Source: Marivita sp. XM-24bin2 (lineage in GTDB: Bacteria; Pseudomonadota; Alphaproteobacteria; Rhodobacterales; Rhodobacteraceae). Taken from it: a stretch of 64,000 nucleotides of DNA. How positions within the stretch are numbered: the first letter of the stretch is position 1; every line of letters begins with the position of its first letter. Where the stretch lies: positions 21,392-85,391 of the forward strand of contig QCWH01000011.1 of NCBI GenBank assembly GCA_003149565.1. The letters run 5' to 3'. Shown here piece after piece: positions 36,144-45,190 of this stretch. Below the pieces are notes generated by a model, which was not told the DNA's origin, ran no database searches, and worked only from the letters and a program-made list of their open reading frames with translations. The position numbers were made by a program, and so were the translations under genes.

Positions 36144-38591
36144 TCAATACGGCACGCGCCATTTCGGCTTGCTTGGTTGTGCTTCGACCTGCGCCAGACC
36201 GCTGGCCTCCATCAGTCGCGTGATCTCTTCCTCCAGAAGCCGTTCATCCGCTTGCCCCCGCACCGGCACGCGGCCCGGTTCCAGGAACAAAGGCGCTGCC
36301 AGCGGCGTGACCCGATCCAACCGCAGCAGATCAACCCGGTCGCCCACGCGCTCCGCCATCTCGCGGATGCGGGCGAAATCGACCAATCCGCGCATCGCCT
36401 CTTCGCGGGTGATCTGCATGAGCAGGTGGTCGGGATCGTATTTCAGCAGCGTGTCATAAAGGATGTCCGACGACATGGTGGCCTGCCGCCCGGTCTTGCG
36501 CTGACCTCCGAGGTTGCGTTCGATCAGGCCCGCAATGGTCGCTGACGCGCGGAAGGTGCGTTTCATCACGGCATTCCCCGCCAGCCAGCCATCCAAGCCT
36601 GCCTCCAACGCGGCCAGATCAAAGAGTGGCGCGGGGTCGATCACCGCGTCCAGGCCCCAGATCAATACTGCATAATCTGTGGCGACGAAGCCCATGGGTG
36701 CCAAACCTTCCTCTTCCATCCGCTTGGTCAGTAGTAGGCCAAGCGTCTGCATCGCGTTGCGCCCGGCAAAACCATAGGCGACCAATTGCTCGCGCCCGTC
36801 ATGCGGAAAGCTTTCGATCAAAAGTCGCCCCGGTTCGGGCAAGCGGCTGACGCGGCGCTGGATGTCGAGCCAGTCGCGCGTGTGGGCCGGCAGTTCCGGC
36901 CAATTGTCCCGCTGGAACATGTGCAGAATGCGGTTCGACAGCTGAGTGGAGGTCGCGAACTTTGTGCCCATGAAGGTAGCGATCTTGGGCTTGCGGCCAG
37001 GGTCGCGGGTCACTTCGACGGTGAGTTCGCGCAGGCCTTCATACCGGACGAGCTGACCCCCGATCAGGAAAGTATCTCCCTTGGTCAGTGTTGCTGCAAA
37101 GCCTTCTTCGATTTCACCCAGCGGCGCGCCACCCCGGCCCCGCCATTTCACCTTGAGCGTGTCGGTGTCCTGAATGGTGCCGATATTCTGCCGGATGCGC
37201 GCGGCAGATCGCGGATCCCGCAGCTGCCAGCGGCCATCGGGCAATTGCTTCAGTCGCTGCCACTGATCGTACGCGCGCAAGGCGTAACCACCCGTAGCGC
37301 AGAAATTCAGACAGTCGTCAAACTCGTCGCGAGTGAGGTCTGCATAGGCCCCGGCGCTTGTCATCTCGGCATAAAGCGCGCCAGCGTCGAACGGACCGGA
37401 GCAAGCGGCAATCAGAATGTGCTGGCAGAGCACATCGCGTGGCCCGCGCCCGCGGCTGTCTCCGTCGAGATCATGCGCTTTGACCGCTTCCAGCGCCGCC
37501 ACGCATTCCACAACTTCAAACCGGTTGGCAGGAACCAGCAGTGCTTTCGACGGCGCGTTGTAGCGGTGGTTTGCGCGACCAATGCGCTGCACCAGACGTT
37601 TGACGTTCTTCGGCGCGCCGATCTGGATCACCAAATCCACATCGCCCCAGTCGATCCCAAGATCAAGGCTGCCGGTGCAGACAATCGCCCGCAGGTCGCC
37701 CCGCACCATCGCCGCTTCGACCTTTTCACGTTGTTGCCGGTCGAGTGACCCGTGATGGATGCCGATGGGCAAGGCGTCTTCATTGGCGAGCCAGAGATTG
37801 TGAAAGAAGATCTCGGCCTGTGCGCGGGTGTTGTGGAAGATCAGCGTCGTCTTGTGCTGTTTGACCTGCTCCAGCACCGCCCGAATACTGTATTTCGCAC
37901 CACCACCGGACCAAGGAGGTGGCTCATCCGTGACCAGCATCGAGATGTCCGGCTCCGGCCCCGGATCGGCGATGACGATTTCGCAGGTGTCCGGATGGCG
38001 TGCCAAAAGCCGCGCGATGGCGTCAGGGTCATCGACGGTGGCAGAGAGGCCGACACGGCGCAGGTCGGGGCACATGGCCTGCAAGCGGGCAAGCGCCAGC
38101 ATCAGTTGATCGCCGCGTTTGGATTCCGCCAGCGCGTGGATCTCATCCACCACCACCCGCTGTACGCCTTTGAACATGCGCGGCGCATCTTCATAGCTCG
38201 TCAGCAAAGCCAGCGATTCAGGTGTGGTCAGCAGAATATGCGGCGGATCTGCGCGCTGTCGCTTCTTGATATGGGCCGAGGTGTCACCGGTGCGATCCTC
38301 GACCCGGATCGGCAGTCCGGCCTCGTCAATGGGCGTGCGCAGGTTGCGCTTGATGTCGGCGGCCAGCGCCTTGAGCGGGCTGACATAAAGCGTGTGCAGC
38401 CCGTCGCGCGGATCGTTTGCCAACTCCACCAGCGTCGGCAGGAACCCCGCCAGTGTCTTGCCGCCCCCGGTGGGCGCGATGAGCAGCAAGCAAGGATCGG
38501 ACGCCCGGTTCAGCATGTCCTCCTGATGCGGATGGATCGACCATCCTCGGGTGTCGAACCAGGATTGAAGGGAAGCGGGCAAAGCGGTCAT
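36144..38591 (-). CDS. Ligase-associated DNA damage response DEXH-box helicase (Lhr-like)
   Basis: 815 residues. Walker A APTGGGKTLAG, DEIH box VVVDEIHAL, SAT in GLSATVDD and motif VI QRIGRANHR are present, with the Lhr-type C-terminal domains. The length matches the 'ligase-associated' Lhr branch that usually sits with an ATP-dependent ligase, an MBL exonuclease and the phosphoesterase PdeM. None of those partners is next to it here. The start MTALPASLQSWFDTRGW at 38591 is typical of the family. Confidence 0.93.
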   Translation of the reverse strand: MTALPASLQSWFDTRGWSIHPHQEDMLNRASDPCLLLIAPTGGGKTLAGFLPTLVELANDPRDGLHTLYVSPLKALAADIKRNLRTPIDEAGLPIRVEDRTGDTSAHIKKRQRADPPHILLTTPESLALLTSYEDAPRMFKGVQRVVVDEIHALAESKRGDQLMLALARLQAMCPDLRRVGLSATVDDPDAIARLLARHPDTCEIVIADPGPEPDISMLVTDEPPPWSGGGAKYSIRAVLEQVKQHKTTLIFHNTRAQAEIFFHNLWLANEDALPIGIHHGSLDRQQREKVEAAMVRGDLRAIVCTGSLDLGIDWGDVDLVIQIGAPKNVKRLVQRIGRANHRYNAPSKALLVPANRFEVVECVAALEAVKAHDLDGDSRGRGPRDVLCQHILIAACSGPFDAGALYAEMTSAGAYADLTRDEFDDCLNFCATGGYALRAYDQWQRLKQLPDGRWQLRDPRSAARIRQNIGTIQDTDTLKVKWRGRGGAPLGEIEEGFAATLTKGDTFLIGGQLVRYEGLRELTVEVTRDPGRKPKIATFMGTKFATSTQLSNRILHMFQRDNWPELPAHTRDWLDIQRRVSRLPEPGRLLIESFPHDGREQLVAYGFAGRNAMQTLGLLLTKRMEEEGLAPMGFVATDYAVLIWGLDAVIDPAPLFDLAALEAGLDGWLAGNAVMKRTFRASATIAGLIERNLGGQRKTGRQATMSSDILYDTLLKYDPDHLLMQITREEAMRGLVDFARIREMAERVGDRVDLLRLDRVTPLAAPLFLEPGRVPVRGQADERLLEEEITRLMEASGLAQVEAQPSKPKWRVPY

Positions 38592-38693
38592 GCCCTCTAC
38601 ATATGCCGCCCTTGGGCAAAGAAAAACGCAGAACGCACATTGCAGGCCGGATCGGCATGACGGATGGTGCACACACTTCCGAAAGGCCTAGGC

Positions 38694-39878
38694 ATGCGCA
38701 CCCCTCCCCCGCTGTTGTTGACCCTCACACTGTATCTCGCAGGCCTAGGCGCGGCAGGACAGTTTTCAAAACTGGCGGTGAGTTTCGTCACGCTGACCGA
38801 GGTCTACGCCGGACATGGCGAAGCCATACTCGGGCTGGCGGTGTCGCTGATCAGCCTTGTCGGCCTGATCCTTGGGCTGGTTGCTGGCATCGTCGTCACG
38901 CGCATCGGGGCACGACGGGCGCTGCTTGCAGCTTTGGCACTGGGGGCTGTGATGTCGCTCTGGCAAGCCACGCTGCCTTCATTGCCGGTGCTGATGGTGA
39001 GCCGTGTGCTGGAAGGCGCGTCTCATCTGCTGATCGTCGTCGCGGCGCCAACGCTGATTGCCGAGACCACACCAGACCGATATCGCCCAGCAGCGCTGAC
39101 GCTCTGGAGCACGTTTTTCGGCGTGGCCTTCGCGCTGACCGCTGTCATTGCGCCCGGCGTGATCGCGCATGGTGGACTGGCTTTGCTGATCGGAGGGCAC
39201 GGTGTCTGGATGGCGGTGGCAGGTCTGGCGGTCCTTCTGGTCTTGCCACGCCCGGTGATGGCCCCATCACCGCCTTCAAGGGTTTCGCTGCTGCGCCGCC
39301 ATGTGACGGCTTATGCAACACCCGGAATTGCCACGCCAGCCTTGGCGTGGTTGTGCTATACGCTCACTTTCGTGTCTGTCCTTACGGCTTTGCCGCTCCT
39401 GACCCAAGGCACCGCACCCACGTGGCTCGTCGCCATTGCGCCCTTGGTCTCGATCGGCGTTGCACTAACCGTGGGCGTTGCCCTTCTGTCCCGCCACCCG
39501 GCGCGACCGGTGGTGACGCTGGGGTTTGCGCTTTGTGTGGCTGTGGCCGTCGGCATTCTGCTCGCAGGGTTCACCGCGGTCACAGTGATTCTGCTCTTTG
39601 CCTGCATGGCCTTTGTTCAAAGCGCGGGTTTTGCCATTGTGCCCCAGATCAATCCGGATGCGGCATCACGGGCCTTGGCCAATGGGGCGTTGGCTCAGAT
39701 GGGCAACCTTGGAAATTTGACTGGAACGCCACTGCTTATCGCGCTTTATCAGGGCGCTCCGGTTCTCGGCCCGTTCCTGTTTCTGGTCATTGCTTATGGC
39801 AGTGGTGTTGCGATCAGCTGGGTGCTCGGACGCAGGGCCGTGGCGGCAATGGATGCCGGGCCTGTTTCAGTCGACTGA
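38694..39878 (+). CDS. MFS transporter
   Basis: 394 residues with about twelve hydrophobic segments in two halves. The loop between segments 2 and 3 is RIGARRAL, the MFS signature position. The substrate is unknown. The start MRTPPPLLLTLTLYLAG at 38694 was chosen over an ATG ten codons upstream that has a polar extension. Divergent from the helicase gene. Confidence 0.88.
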   Translation: MRTPPPLLLTLTLYLAGLGAAGQFSKLAVSFVTLTEVYAGHGEAILGLAVSLISLVGLILGLVAGIVVTRIGARRALLAALALGAVMSLWQATLPSLPVLMVSRVLEGASHLLIVVAAPTLIAETTPDRYRPAALTLWSTFFGVAFALTAVIAPGVIAHGGLALLIGGHGVWMAVAGLAVLLVLPRPVMAPSPPSRVSLLRRHVTAYATPGIATPALAWLCYTLTFVSVLTALPLLTQGTAPTWLVAIAPLVSIGVALTVGVALLSRHPARPVVTLGFALCVAVAVGILLAGFTAVTVILLFACMAFVQSAGFAIVPQINPDAASRALANGALAQMGNLGNLTGTPLLIALYQGAPVLGPFLFLVIAYGSGVAISWVLGRRAVAAMDAGPVSVD

Positions 39879-39903
39879 AACAGCGAACGCGTCGCCGCGT
39901 TCG
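39862..39903. repeat. 22-bp palindrome centred on GTCGAC plus a second hairpin
   Basis: CTGTTTCAGTC followed by its exact complement (39862-39883) overlaps the last codons and stop of the MFS gene. CGAACGCG and CGCGTTCG (39884-39891, 39896-39903) form a second stem. The core GTTTC-N-GTCGAC-N-GAAAC is the same as in the palindrome after glyA. The block lies between convergent genes and probably acts as a two-way terminator. Confidence 0.8.
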
Positions 39904-40494
39904 TTACCCCTGCATCTCGGCCAGGCGCGCCACGTAACGGGCCAGAGTGTCGATTTCGAGGTTGACCCTATCACCCACCTTGGATGCCCCCCAAGTCGTG
40001 ACCTCTTGGGTGTGCGGAATGATATTCACGCCGAAACGGGTCTCATCGACCTCATTGACCGTTAGGGATGTGCCATCGAGCGCCACCGACCCTTTCGGTG
40101 CGATGAACCTTGCGAGGGCGCGCGGCGCCTCGAAGGTATAGCGGACACTATCGCCTTCGGGACGCATCTCGACGATCTCGGCCAGTCCGTCGACATGCCC
40201 GGAAACGATATGCCCCCCCAGCTCATCTCCGACCTTGAGCGCACGTTCGAGATTGATTTTCTGGCCTTCGACCCATTGGCCGATATTGGTCTTGTCCAGC
40301 GTTTCAGCGCTGATCTCGACATCGAACCAATCGGGGCCAAGCTCGACAACGGTCAGACAAACACCACTGCAGGCAATCGACGCGCCGATATCAATGTTTT
40401 GTGTGTCATAGGCCGTACCGATGCGCGCGCGCAGGTCGCCCCGGTGTTCGAGGCTGCGGATTTCCCCAATGTCTGTCACGATACCGGTAAACAT
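39904..40494 (-). CDS. ribE: Riboflavin synthase, alpha chain
   Basis: 196 residues. Two lumazine-binding repeats: MFTGIVTDIGEI with ACSGVCLTVVE, and GHIVSGHVDG with LDGTSLTVNEV. It converts two lumazine molecules to riboflavin. The start MFTGIV at 40494 is universal in the family. ribD and nrdR are on the same strand 4.7 kb upstream, separated by the capsule cassette. Confidence 0.96.
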   Translation of the reverse strand: MFTGIVTDIGEIRSLEHRGDLRARIGTAYDTQNIDIGASIACSGVCLTVVELGPDWFDVEISAETLDKTNIGQWVEGQKINLERALKVGDELGGHIVSGHVDGLAEIVEMRPEGDSVRYTFEAPRALARFIAPKGSVALDGTSLTVNEVDETRFGVNIIPHTQEVTTWGASKVGDRVNLEIDTLARYVARLAEMQG

Positions 40495-40602
40495 GATGTA
40501 GCCCTCACCGTCATCATCCGCGCTAGCTCCTGCGGAATATTGGTTCTCAGAATGCCGCTGTGTGTGATAATTGCGGATCAGACCGAGGGATACTGCGCGA
40601 CC

Positions 40603-41910
40603 ATGACAAAGACAACGGGCAAGCGGACGACATCCACGAAACGGGTGTTTTTGTTTTTGCAAGGCCCGCATGGCCCATTCTTTAGTGAATTGGCTCAGCG
40701 TTTGACCGAAACAGGCGCAAAGTGTTGGCGCGTGGCCTTCAATGCTGGCGATGGCACGCGGTGGCGCGACAGGTCCACATTGTTGGAGTTCAAGGACCAG
40801 ATTTCAGACTGGCCGCAACAGATGTCGCGGTGGATGGCGCAGACCGGCACAACAGATGTGGCGCTTTACGGGGATGTGCGCCAGCATCATGCCCAAGCGG
40901 TGCAGATCGCCAAAGATGCTGGTCTGACCATTCATGTATTTGAGGAAGGATATCTGCGCCCCTATTGGGCCACCTATGAACGCGGCGGTTCAAACGGCAA
41001 TTCCAAGCTGATGCAAATCTCGATTGAGCAAATGAGAAATGCCTTGAGCCGCACGGCGAATGTCCCTGCCCTGCCGCCGGATCGCTGGGGAGATTTGCGA
41101 ATGCACATGGTGCACGGCGCGCTTTATCACTGGCATGTCTTGTTTCGAAACCAACGGTTCCCGCACTATCGCCCGCATCGAGACCAAACGGTTGCAGAAG
41201 AGTTCCGACTGCATGTTCTGCGACTGCTGCGCCGGCCGCGACACATGATTGAGCGCTGGATTACAACGCGGCGGATCCGAATTGGTGGGCGGCCGTATCA
41301 TGTCGTGTTGCTGCAACTGGAGCACGACGCAAGCTTTCGTGCGTTTTCCGAGTTTGGGTCGCAGACCGAGTTTGTGGATCTGGTCATTGATGGCTTTGCC
41401 AAGGGCGCGCCACCGCATCATAGACTGGTGTTCAAGGCGCATCCTCTTGAAGACGGGCGGGTGCCGCTTGAACAGACCATCCTCGAGGCAGCAAAGCGCC
41501 ACAACATAATGAGCCGCGTTCATTTTGTGCGCGGCGGCAAGCTCGCCTACCTGCTTCAATCGGCGCGCTCTGCCGTGACCGTGAATTCGACATCTGCGCA
41601 CCAGGCGCTCTGGCGGGGGCTTCCGGTCCGGAGTTTCGGGGTCAGCGTGTATGACAAGCCAGACCTTGTCTCGCATCAGACATTGCCTGACTTTTTTGCA
41701 GACCCGCAGCCTCCTGATGCAGACGCCTACGCCGCTTATCGTCAATTCCTTTTGGAGACGAGCCAAATTCCAGGCGGATTTTATTCGGCCAAGGGGCGGT
41801 CTCAATTGCTTCGCCAAGTGGTAGATCGCATGCTGACTGCACAGGACCCGTACGATTTGCGGCTAAAGGAGCGCGAGACCGGGGCGCAACAGTTGCGTGT
41901 TGTTCGCTGA
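40603..41910 (+). CDS. kpsS: Capsule polysaccharide Kdo transferase KpsS
   Basis: 435 residues. VFLFLQGPHGPFFSELAQRL, the acidic motif FEEGYLRPYW (113-122), FKAHPLEDGR and the C-terminal VTVNSTSAHQALWRGLPV are hallmarks of KpsS, which adds the first beta-Kdo to lyso-phosphatidylglycerol at the inner membrane. The ATG at 40603 was chosen because the upstream part of the frame is antisense to ribE. First gene of the capsule set. Confidence 0.9.
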   Translation: MTKTTGKRTTSTKRVFLFLQGPHGPFFSELAQRLTETGAKCWRVAFNAGDGTRWRDRSTLLEFKDQISDWPQQMSRWMAQTGTTDVALYGDVRQHHAQAVQIAKDAGLTIHVFEEGYLRPYWATYERGGSNGNSKLMQISIEQMRNALSRTANVPALPPDRWGDLRMHMVHGALYHWHVLFRNQRFPHYRPHRDQTVAEEFRLHVLRLLRRPRHMIERWITTRRIRIGGRPYHVVLLQLEHDASFRAFSEFGSQTEFVDLVIDGFAKGAPPHHRLVFKAHPLEDGRVPLEQTILEAAKRHNIMSRVHFVRGGKLAYLLQSARSAVTVNSTSAHQALWRGLPVRSFGVSVYDKPDLVSHQTLPDFFADPQPPDADAYAAYRQFLLETSQIPGGFYSAKGRSQLLRQVVDRMLTAQDPYDLRLKERETGAQQLRVVR

Positions 41911-42009
41911 ACTCTACAAGCCCTAGTACTGGCCAAACTGCCTGTATTCCGGTAACTTACCACAAAATAAAAAACCGAGGCAGTCATTTCTGGTCGAGGA
42001 GACCGAGCA

Positions 42010-43158
42010 GTGTTCAGTTCAAAATTCCGATGGGCGCGGCCCATCGCGGTGATGTTGGCAGCATCATTCCTTGCGTCTTGCGGTCTGCCGGGGGTTGGCC
42101 CGACCAAGAACCAGATCTTTGCGGGGTCCGTTCAGCGCCAAGGCGACGCGTTTGTCGTTGCCATCAATGATCGTGTAACTCGAACCACAGCCGTGGTACC
42201 GGCCTTGGGTTTCTCGGACGAGCTCAAGCGTGCAGGCGTTCAAAGCGCTGATATTATCAGACCCGGAGACATTCTGGGGCTGACCATCTGGGAAAACGTG
42301 GATGATGGCCTGTTGGCGGGTGTTGCATCCAATTTCACGTCCCTGGAAAGCGTGCAGGTGGACGGATCGGGCTTCATCTTCGTGCCATATGCAGGCAGGA
42401 TAAAAGCCGCAGGCAACACGCCCGAAGCGATCCGTCGGATCATCACCGAAAAACTCGAAGACCAGACGCCTGATCCTCAGGTCGAAGTTCGGCGGACAGC
42501 GGGTGACGGCGCGACTGTCTCGATCCTCGGCTCAGCCGGGACACAGGGCGTGTTTCCAATCACACGACCGACACGCACACTTGCGTCCATGCTTGCAAGT
42601 GCCGGTGGCGTTGGTCCTGCACCCGAAATCGCTCAGATCACTCTGACACGCGGCGGCAAGAGCGAAACAATCTGGTTCGAGGACCTCTACGACCACCCGG
42701 AACTTGATATCGCGTTGCGCGACGGTGACCGAATTCTGATCGAAGCAGATCAACGCTCGTTCACGGCGCTGGGGGCGGCCGGGGCTCAAACTCGTATGAC
42801 CTTCGAGACGCAAACACTGTCCTTGGTCGAAGCGCTTGCACAGCTTGGCGGGCTAAGCGCGACTTCGGCAGACCCGACCGGTGTATTTGTGTTGCGCAAT
42901 GAACCCGCTGCAATCGCAAACGCGGTTCTGGGTCGGAGCGACCTCGTCGGAGCACAAAGATTGATCTACGTGATGGACCTCACTGAGCCCAATGGCCTCT
43001 TCATGGCGCGGGACTTCCTTATCCGCGACGGCGATACAATCTACGTGACCGAAGCGCCGATCGTACAATGGAACCGTACGATTGCCTCAATCACCGGTAC
43101 GCTTGGCGGGGCACAAAACCTGACAGCGGCAGCGACTGGCGGAGCGCTTGGGGAATAA
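42010..43158 (+). CDS. Polysaccharide export outer-membrane lipoprotein (Wza/KpsD-like)
   Basis: 382 residues from a GTG start with GAGGAGA 7 nt upstream. Lipobox LASC with Cys24. A polysaccharide-export domain (about 80-165, RPGDILGLTIWENVD ... FVPYAGRIKAAGNTPEAIRRII) and two SLBB-type domains (about 168-255 and 260-355) follow. It should form the outer-membrane channel for capsule export. It lies between kpsS and kpsC; the 99-nt gap before it may hold its own promoter. Confidence 0.9.
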   Translation: MFSSKFRWARPIAVMLAASFLASCGLPGVGPTKNQIFAGSVQRQGDAFVVAINDRVTRTTAVVPALGFSDELKRAGVQSADIIRPGDILGLTIWENVDDGLLAGVASNFTSLESVQVDGSGFIFVPYAGRIKAAGNTPEAIRRIITEKLEDQTPDPQVEVRRTAGDGATVSILGSAGTQGVFPITRPTRTLASMLASAGGVGPAPEIAQITLTRGGKSETIWFEDLYDHPELDIALRDGDRILIEADQRSFTALGAAGAQTRMTFETQTLSLVEALAQLGGLSATSADPTGVFVLRNEPAAIANAVLGRSDLVGAQRLIYVMDLTEPNGLFMARDFLIRDGDTIYVTEAPIVQWNRTIASITGTLGGAQNLTAAATGGALGE

Positions 43159-43165
43159 GCAGGCC

Positions 43166-45190
43166 ATGCAGCCCGCAGCTTCACGTTTGGACGCCGGAGA
43201 GGACACTCTCCGGCGTTTATATGTCTACAATTCAGGTTTTTTGACGCAAAGCCGCATCAAGCGGATTCTTCACCTGGCCGGTTGGTCCGTCTCGCTTGGG
43301 CGACCATCCGAAGATGAATGGGTTGGCGTCTGGGGTGCTGCTCCCAGTGCCGAGCGCGGATTGACTGTCGCTCAAGGCCAGGACGCCCATGTCCTGCGCG
43401 TCGAGGATGCTTTTCTTCGATCCCTTTTCCCAGGTCGTGTTCGCAAAGAACCACCCTTGGGCCTTGTCCTGGATCGGACGGGACTGCATTTTGATGCGTC
43501 ACAACCGTCTGACCTTGAAACGCTGCTCATCAATGATCCGCTCGACGACACAGCGCTGTTGAACGCCGCGCGGGATTTGATGACGCGGTATTGCAGGTCT
43601 CGCCTGTCAAAATACAGTGCCTATGATCCTGATCTGGCACTTCCAGAGCCGGGATACGTTTTAGTCATCGATCAGGCTGAAGCCGACGCATCGGTACTTG
43701 CCTCCGTGCCCGGTCCGGACATGGCCCGCGCACGGTTTGCCGAGATGCTGTACTACGCACAAACCGAGCATCCGGCTGCACGCATCCTGATCCGCAGCCA
43801 CCCCGAGACTGTGGCAGGTAAAAGAACGGGCCACTTCAACAAGGAACAAGCGCAGGGACGCATCTCGTTTGTTGACGGGGCGTTTGCGCCGGTGGACCTG
43901 CTTGAGGGTGCCATCGCGGTCTACACTTTATCGTCGCAGATGGGGTTCGAAGCCATCTTAGCGGGTCATAAACCGCGCGTATTCGGCACGCCGTTCTACG
44001 CGGGTTGGGGCTTGACCGACGATGAACATCAACTGGTCCGACGGCAACGCAAGTTGACACGCGCGCAGCTCTTCGCTGGCGCGATGATGCGCTATCCGGT
44101 CTGGTACGATCCTTACCACGACCGCCTATGCGATCTTGAGCGTGTCATGGCTACGCTTGAAGCAACCCAGCGCGCGGCCATTGAGGACAGGCAGGGATGG
44201 GCCGGACGGAACATTCGCCTCTGGAAACGGCGGCACATGCAGGCCATGTTCGGCGGTCAGAAACCGATGCGCTTTGGCGCAGCTAGACCGGCTGACACCG
44301 CAAGACGAATGGTGTGGGGCGCGACGGCGGAACCCGGCGAGGTAAATGTCGAGGATGGATTCATCCGCTCACAGGGACTGGGAGCAGAGCTTGTGCCGCC
44401 ACTGTCGCTGGTGCTTGACGACGTCGGTATCTATTTCGATCCGACGCGCCCCTCCAGGTTGGAGCATTTGATCGCGCAGAGCATCACCCTGCCCGACGAG
44501 GCGCTGGCGCGTGCCTCTCGGATCATCCAGCGTCTGCTGCGCGAAAAGGTGACAAAGTACGCTACAGGCGCACCAGAGATTTCCCTGGAGCGAGACCATG
44601 CCCGGCCCGTTATCTTGGTGCCCGGACAGGTCGAAGACGACGCATCAATCGTTCTAGGCAGCCCTGAAATCAAGACCAACACGGCTCTGCTGCAGCGCGT
44701 GCGGGACGCCAATGCAGAGGCCCGCATGGTCTACAAGCCACATCCTGACGTGGTGGCCGGCCTCCGCCCCGGAAACGTCCCCAATGCAGAGCAATGGGCG
44801 GATCAGGTTGTCACGGACATACCGATGGCCAGCCTCTTGTTACAGGTGGACGCGGTTTGGACCATGACCTCCCTTGCTGGTTTCGAGGCGCTCCTGAGGG
44901 ACGTCCCTGTTACAACTCTTGGATTGCCGTTCTATGCCGGATGGGGGCTAACAACAGATCTGTGCCCCACCCCGACGCGCCGCGGTCAGATTGTGACTGT
45001 TGAAAGGCTCGCATATGCAGCCCTGATTGACTATCCGCGCTATTTCGATCCTGTAACACAGCAAGCGTGCCCCATCGAAGTTGCACTGGACCGTCTCAGC
45101 GCCGGAGACATTCCAACGCCACATCGCCTACGTCTGCTGGCAAAGGCACAGGGGATCATGGCCAGCTACGCTTGGCTTTGGCGCCGCTGA
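43166..45190 (+). CDS. kpsC: Capsule polysaccharide Kdo transferase KpsC
   Basis: 674 residues made of two homologous halves. The first has VEDAFLRS, DQAEADASV, RSHPET and GTPFYAGWGLTDD; the second has VEDGFIRS, GQVEDDASI, KPHPDV and GLPFYAGWGLTTD. KpsC is known as a dual-module enzyme that extends the poly-Kdo linker of capsules. The ATG at 43166 was chosen; a TTG six codons upstream is possible. The last 25 nt overlap the convergent ribD. Confidence 0.92.
   Translation: MQPAASRLDAGEDTLRRLYVYNSGFLTQSRIKRILHLAGWSVSLGRPSEDEWVGVWGAAPSAERGLTVAQGQDAHVLRVEDAFLRSLFPGRVRKEPPLGLVLDRTGLHFDASQPSDLETLLINDPLDDTALLNAARDLMTRYCRSRLSKYSAYDPDLALPEPGYVLVIDQAEADASVLASVPGPDMARARFAEMLYYAQTEHPAARILIRSHPETVAGKRTGHFNKEQAQGRISFVDGAFAPVDLLEGAIAVYTLSSQMGFEAILAGHKPRVFGTPFYAGWGLTDDEHQLVRRQRKLTRAQLFAGAMMRYPVWYDPYHDRLCDLERVMATLEATQRAAIEDRQGWAGRNIRLWKRRHMQAMFGGQKPMRFGAARPADTARRMVWGATAEPGEVNVEDGFIRSQGLGAELVPPLSLVLDDVGIYFDPTRPSRLEHLIAQSITLPDEALARASRIIQRLLREKVTKYATGAPEISLERDHARPVILVPGQVEDDASIVLGSPEIKTNTALLQRVRDANAEARMVYKPHPDVVAGLRPGNVPNAEQWADQVVTDIPMASLLLQVDAVWTMTSLAGFEALLRDVPVTTLGLPFYAGWGLTTDLCPTPTRRGQIVTVERLAYAALIDYPRYFDPVTQQACPIEVALDRLSAGDIPTPHRLRLLAKAQGIMASYAWLWRR

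Noticed and set aside
40195..40602. N-terminal extension of KpsS by 136 codons
   Set aside because: It lies antisense to ribE; KpsS homology starts at the ATG at 40603.
40495..40602. Possible FMN riboswitch ahead of ribE
   Set aside because: The 108-nt gap is too short and shows none of the conserved FMN aptamer elements.
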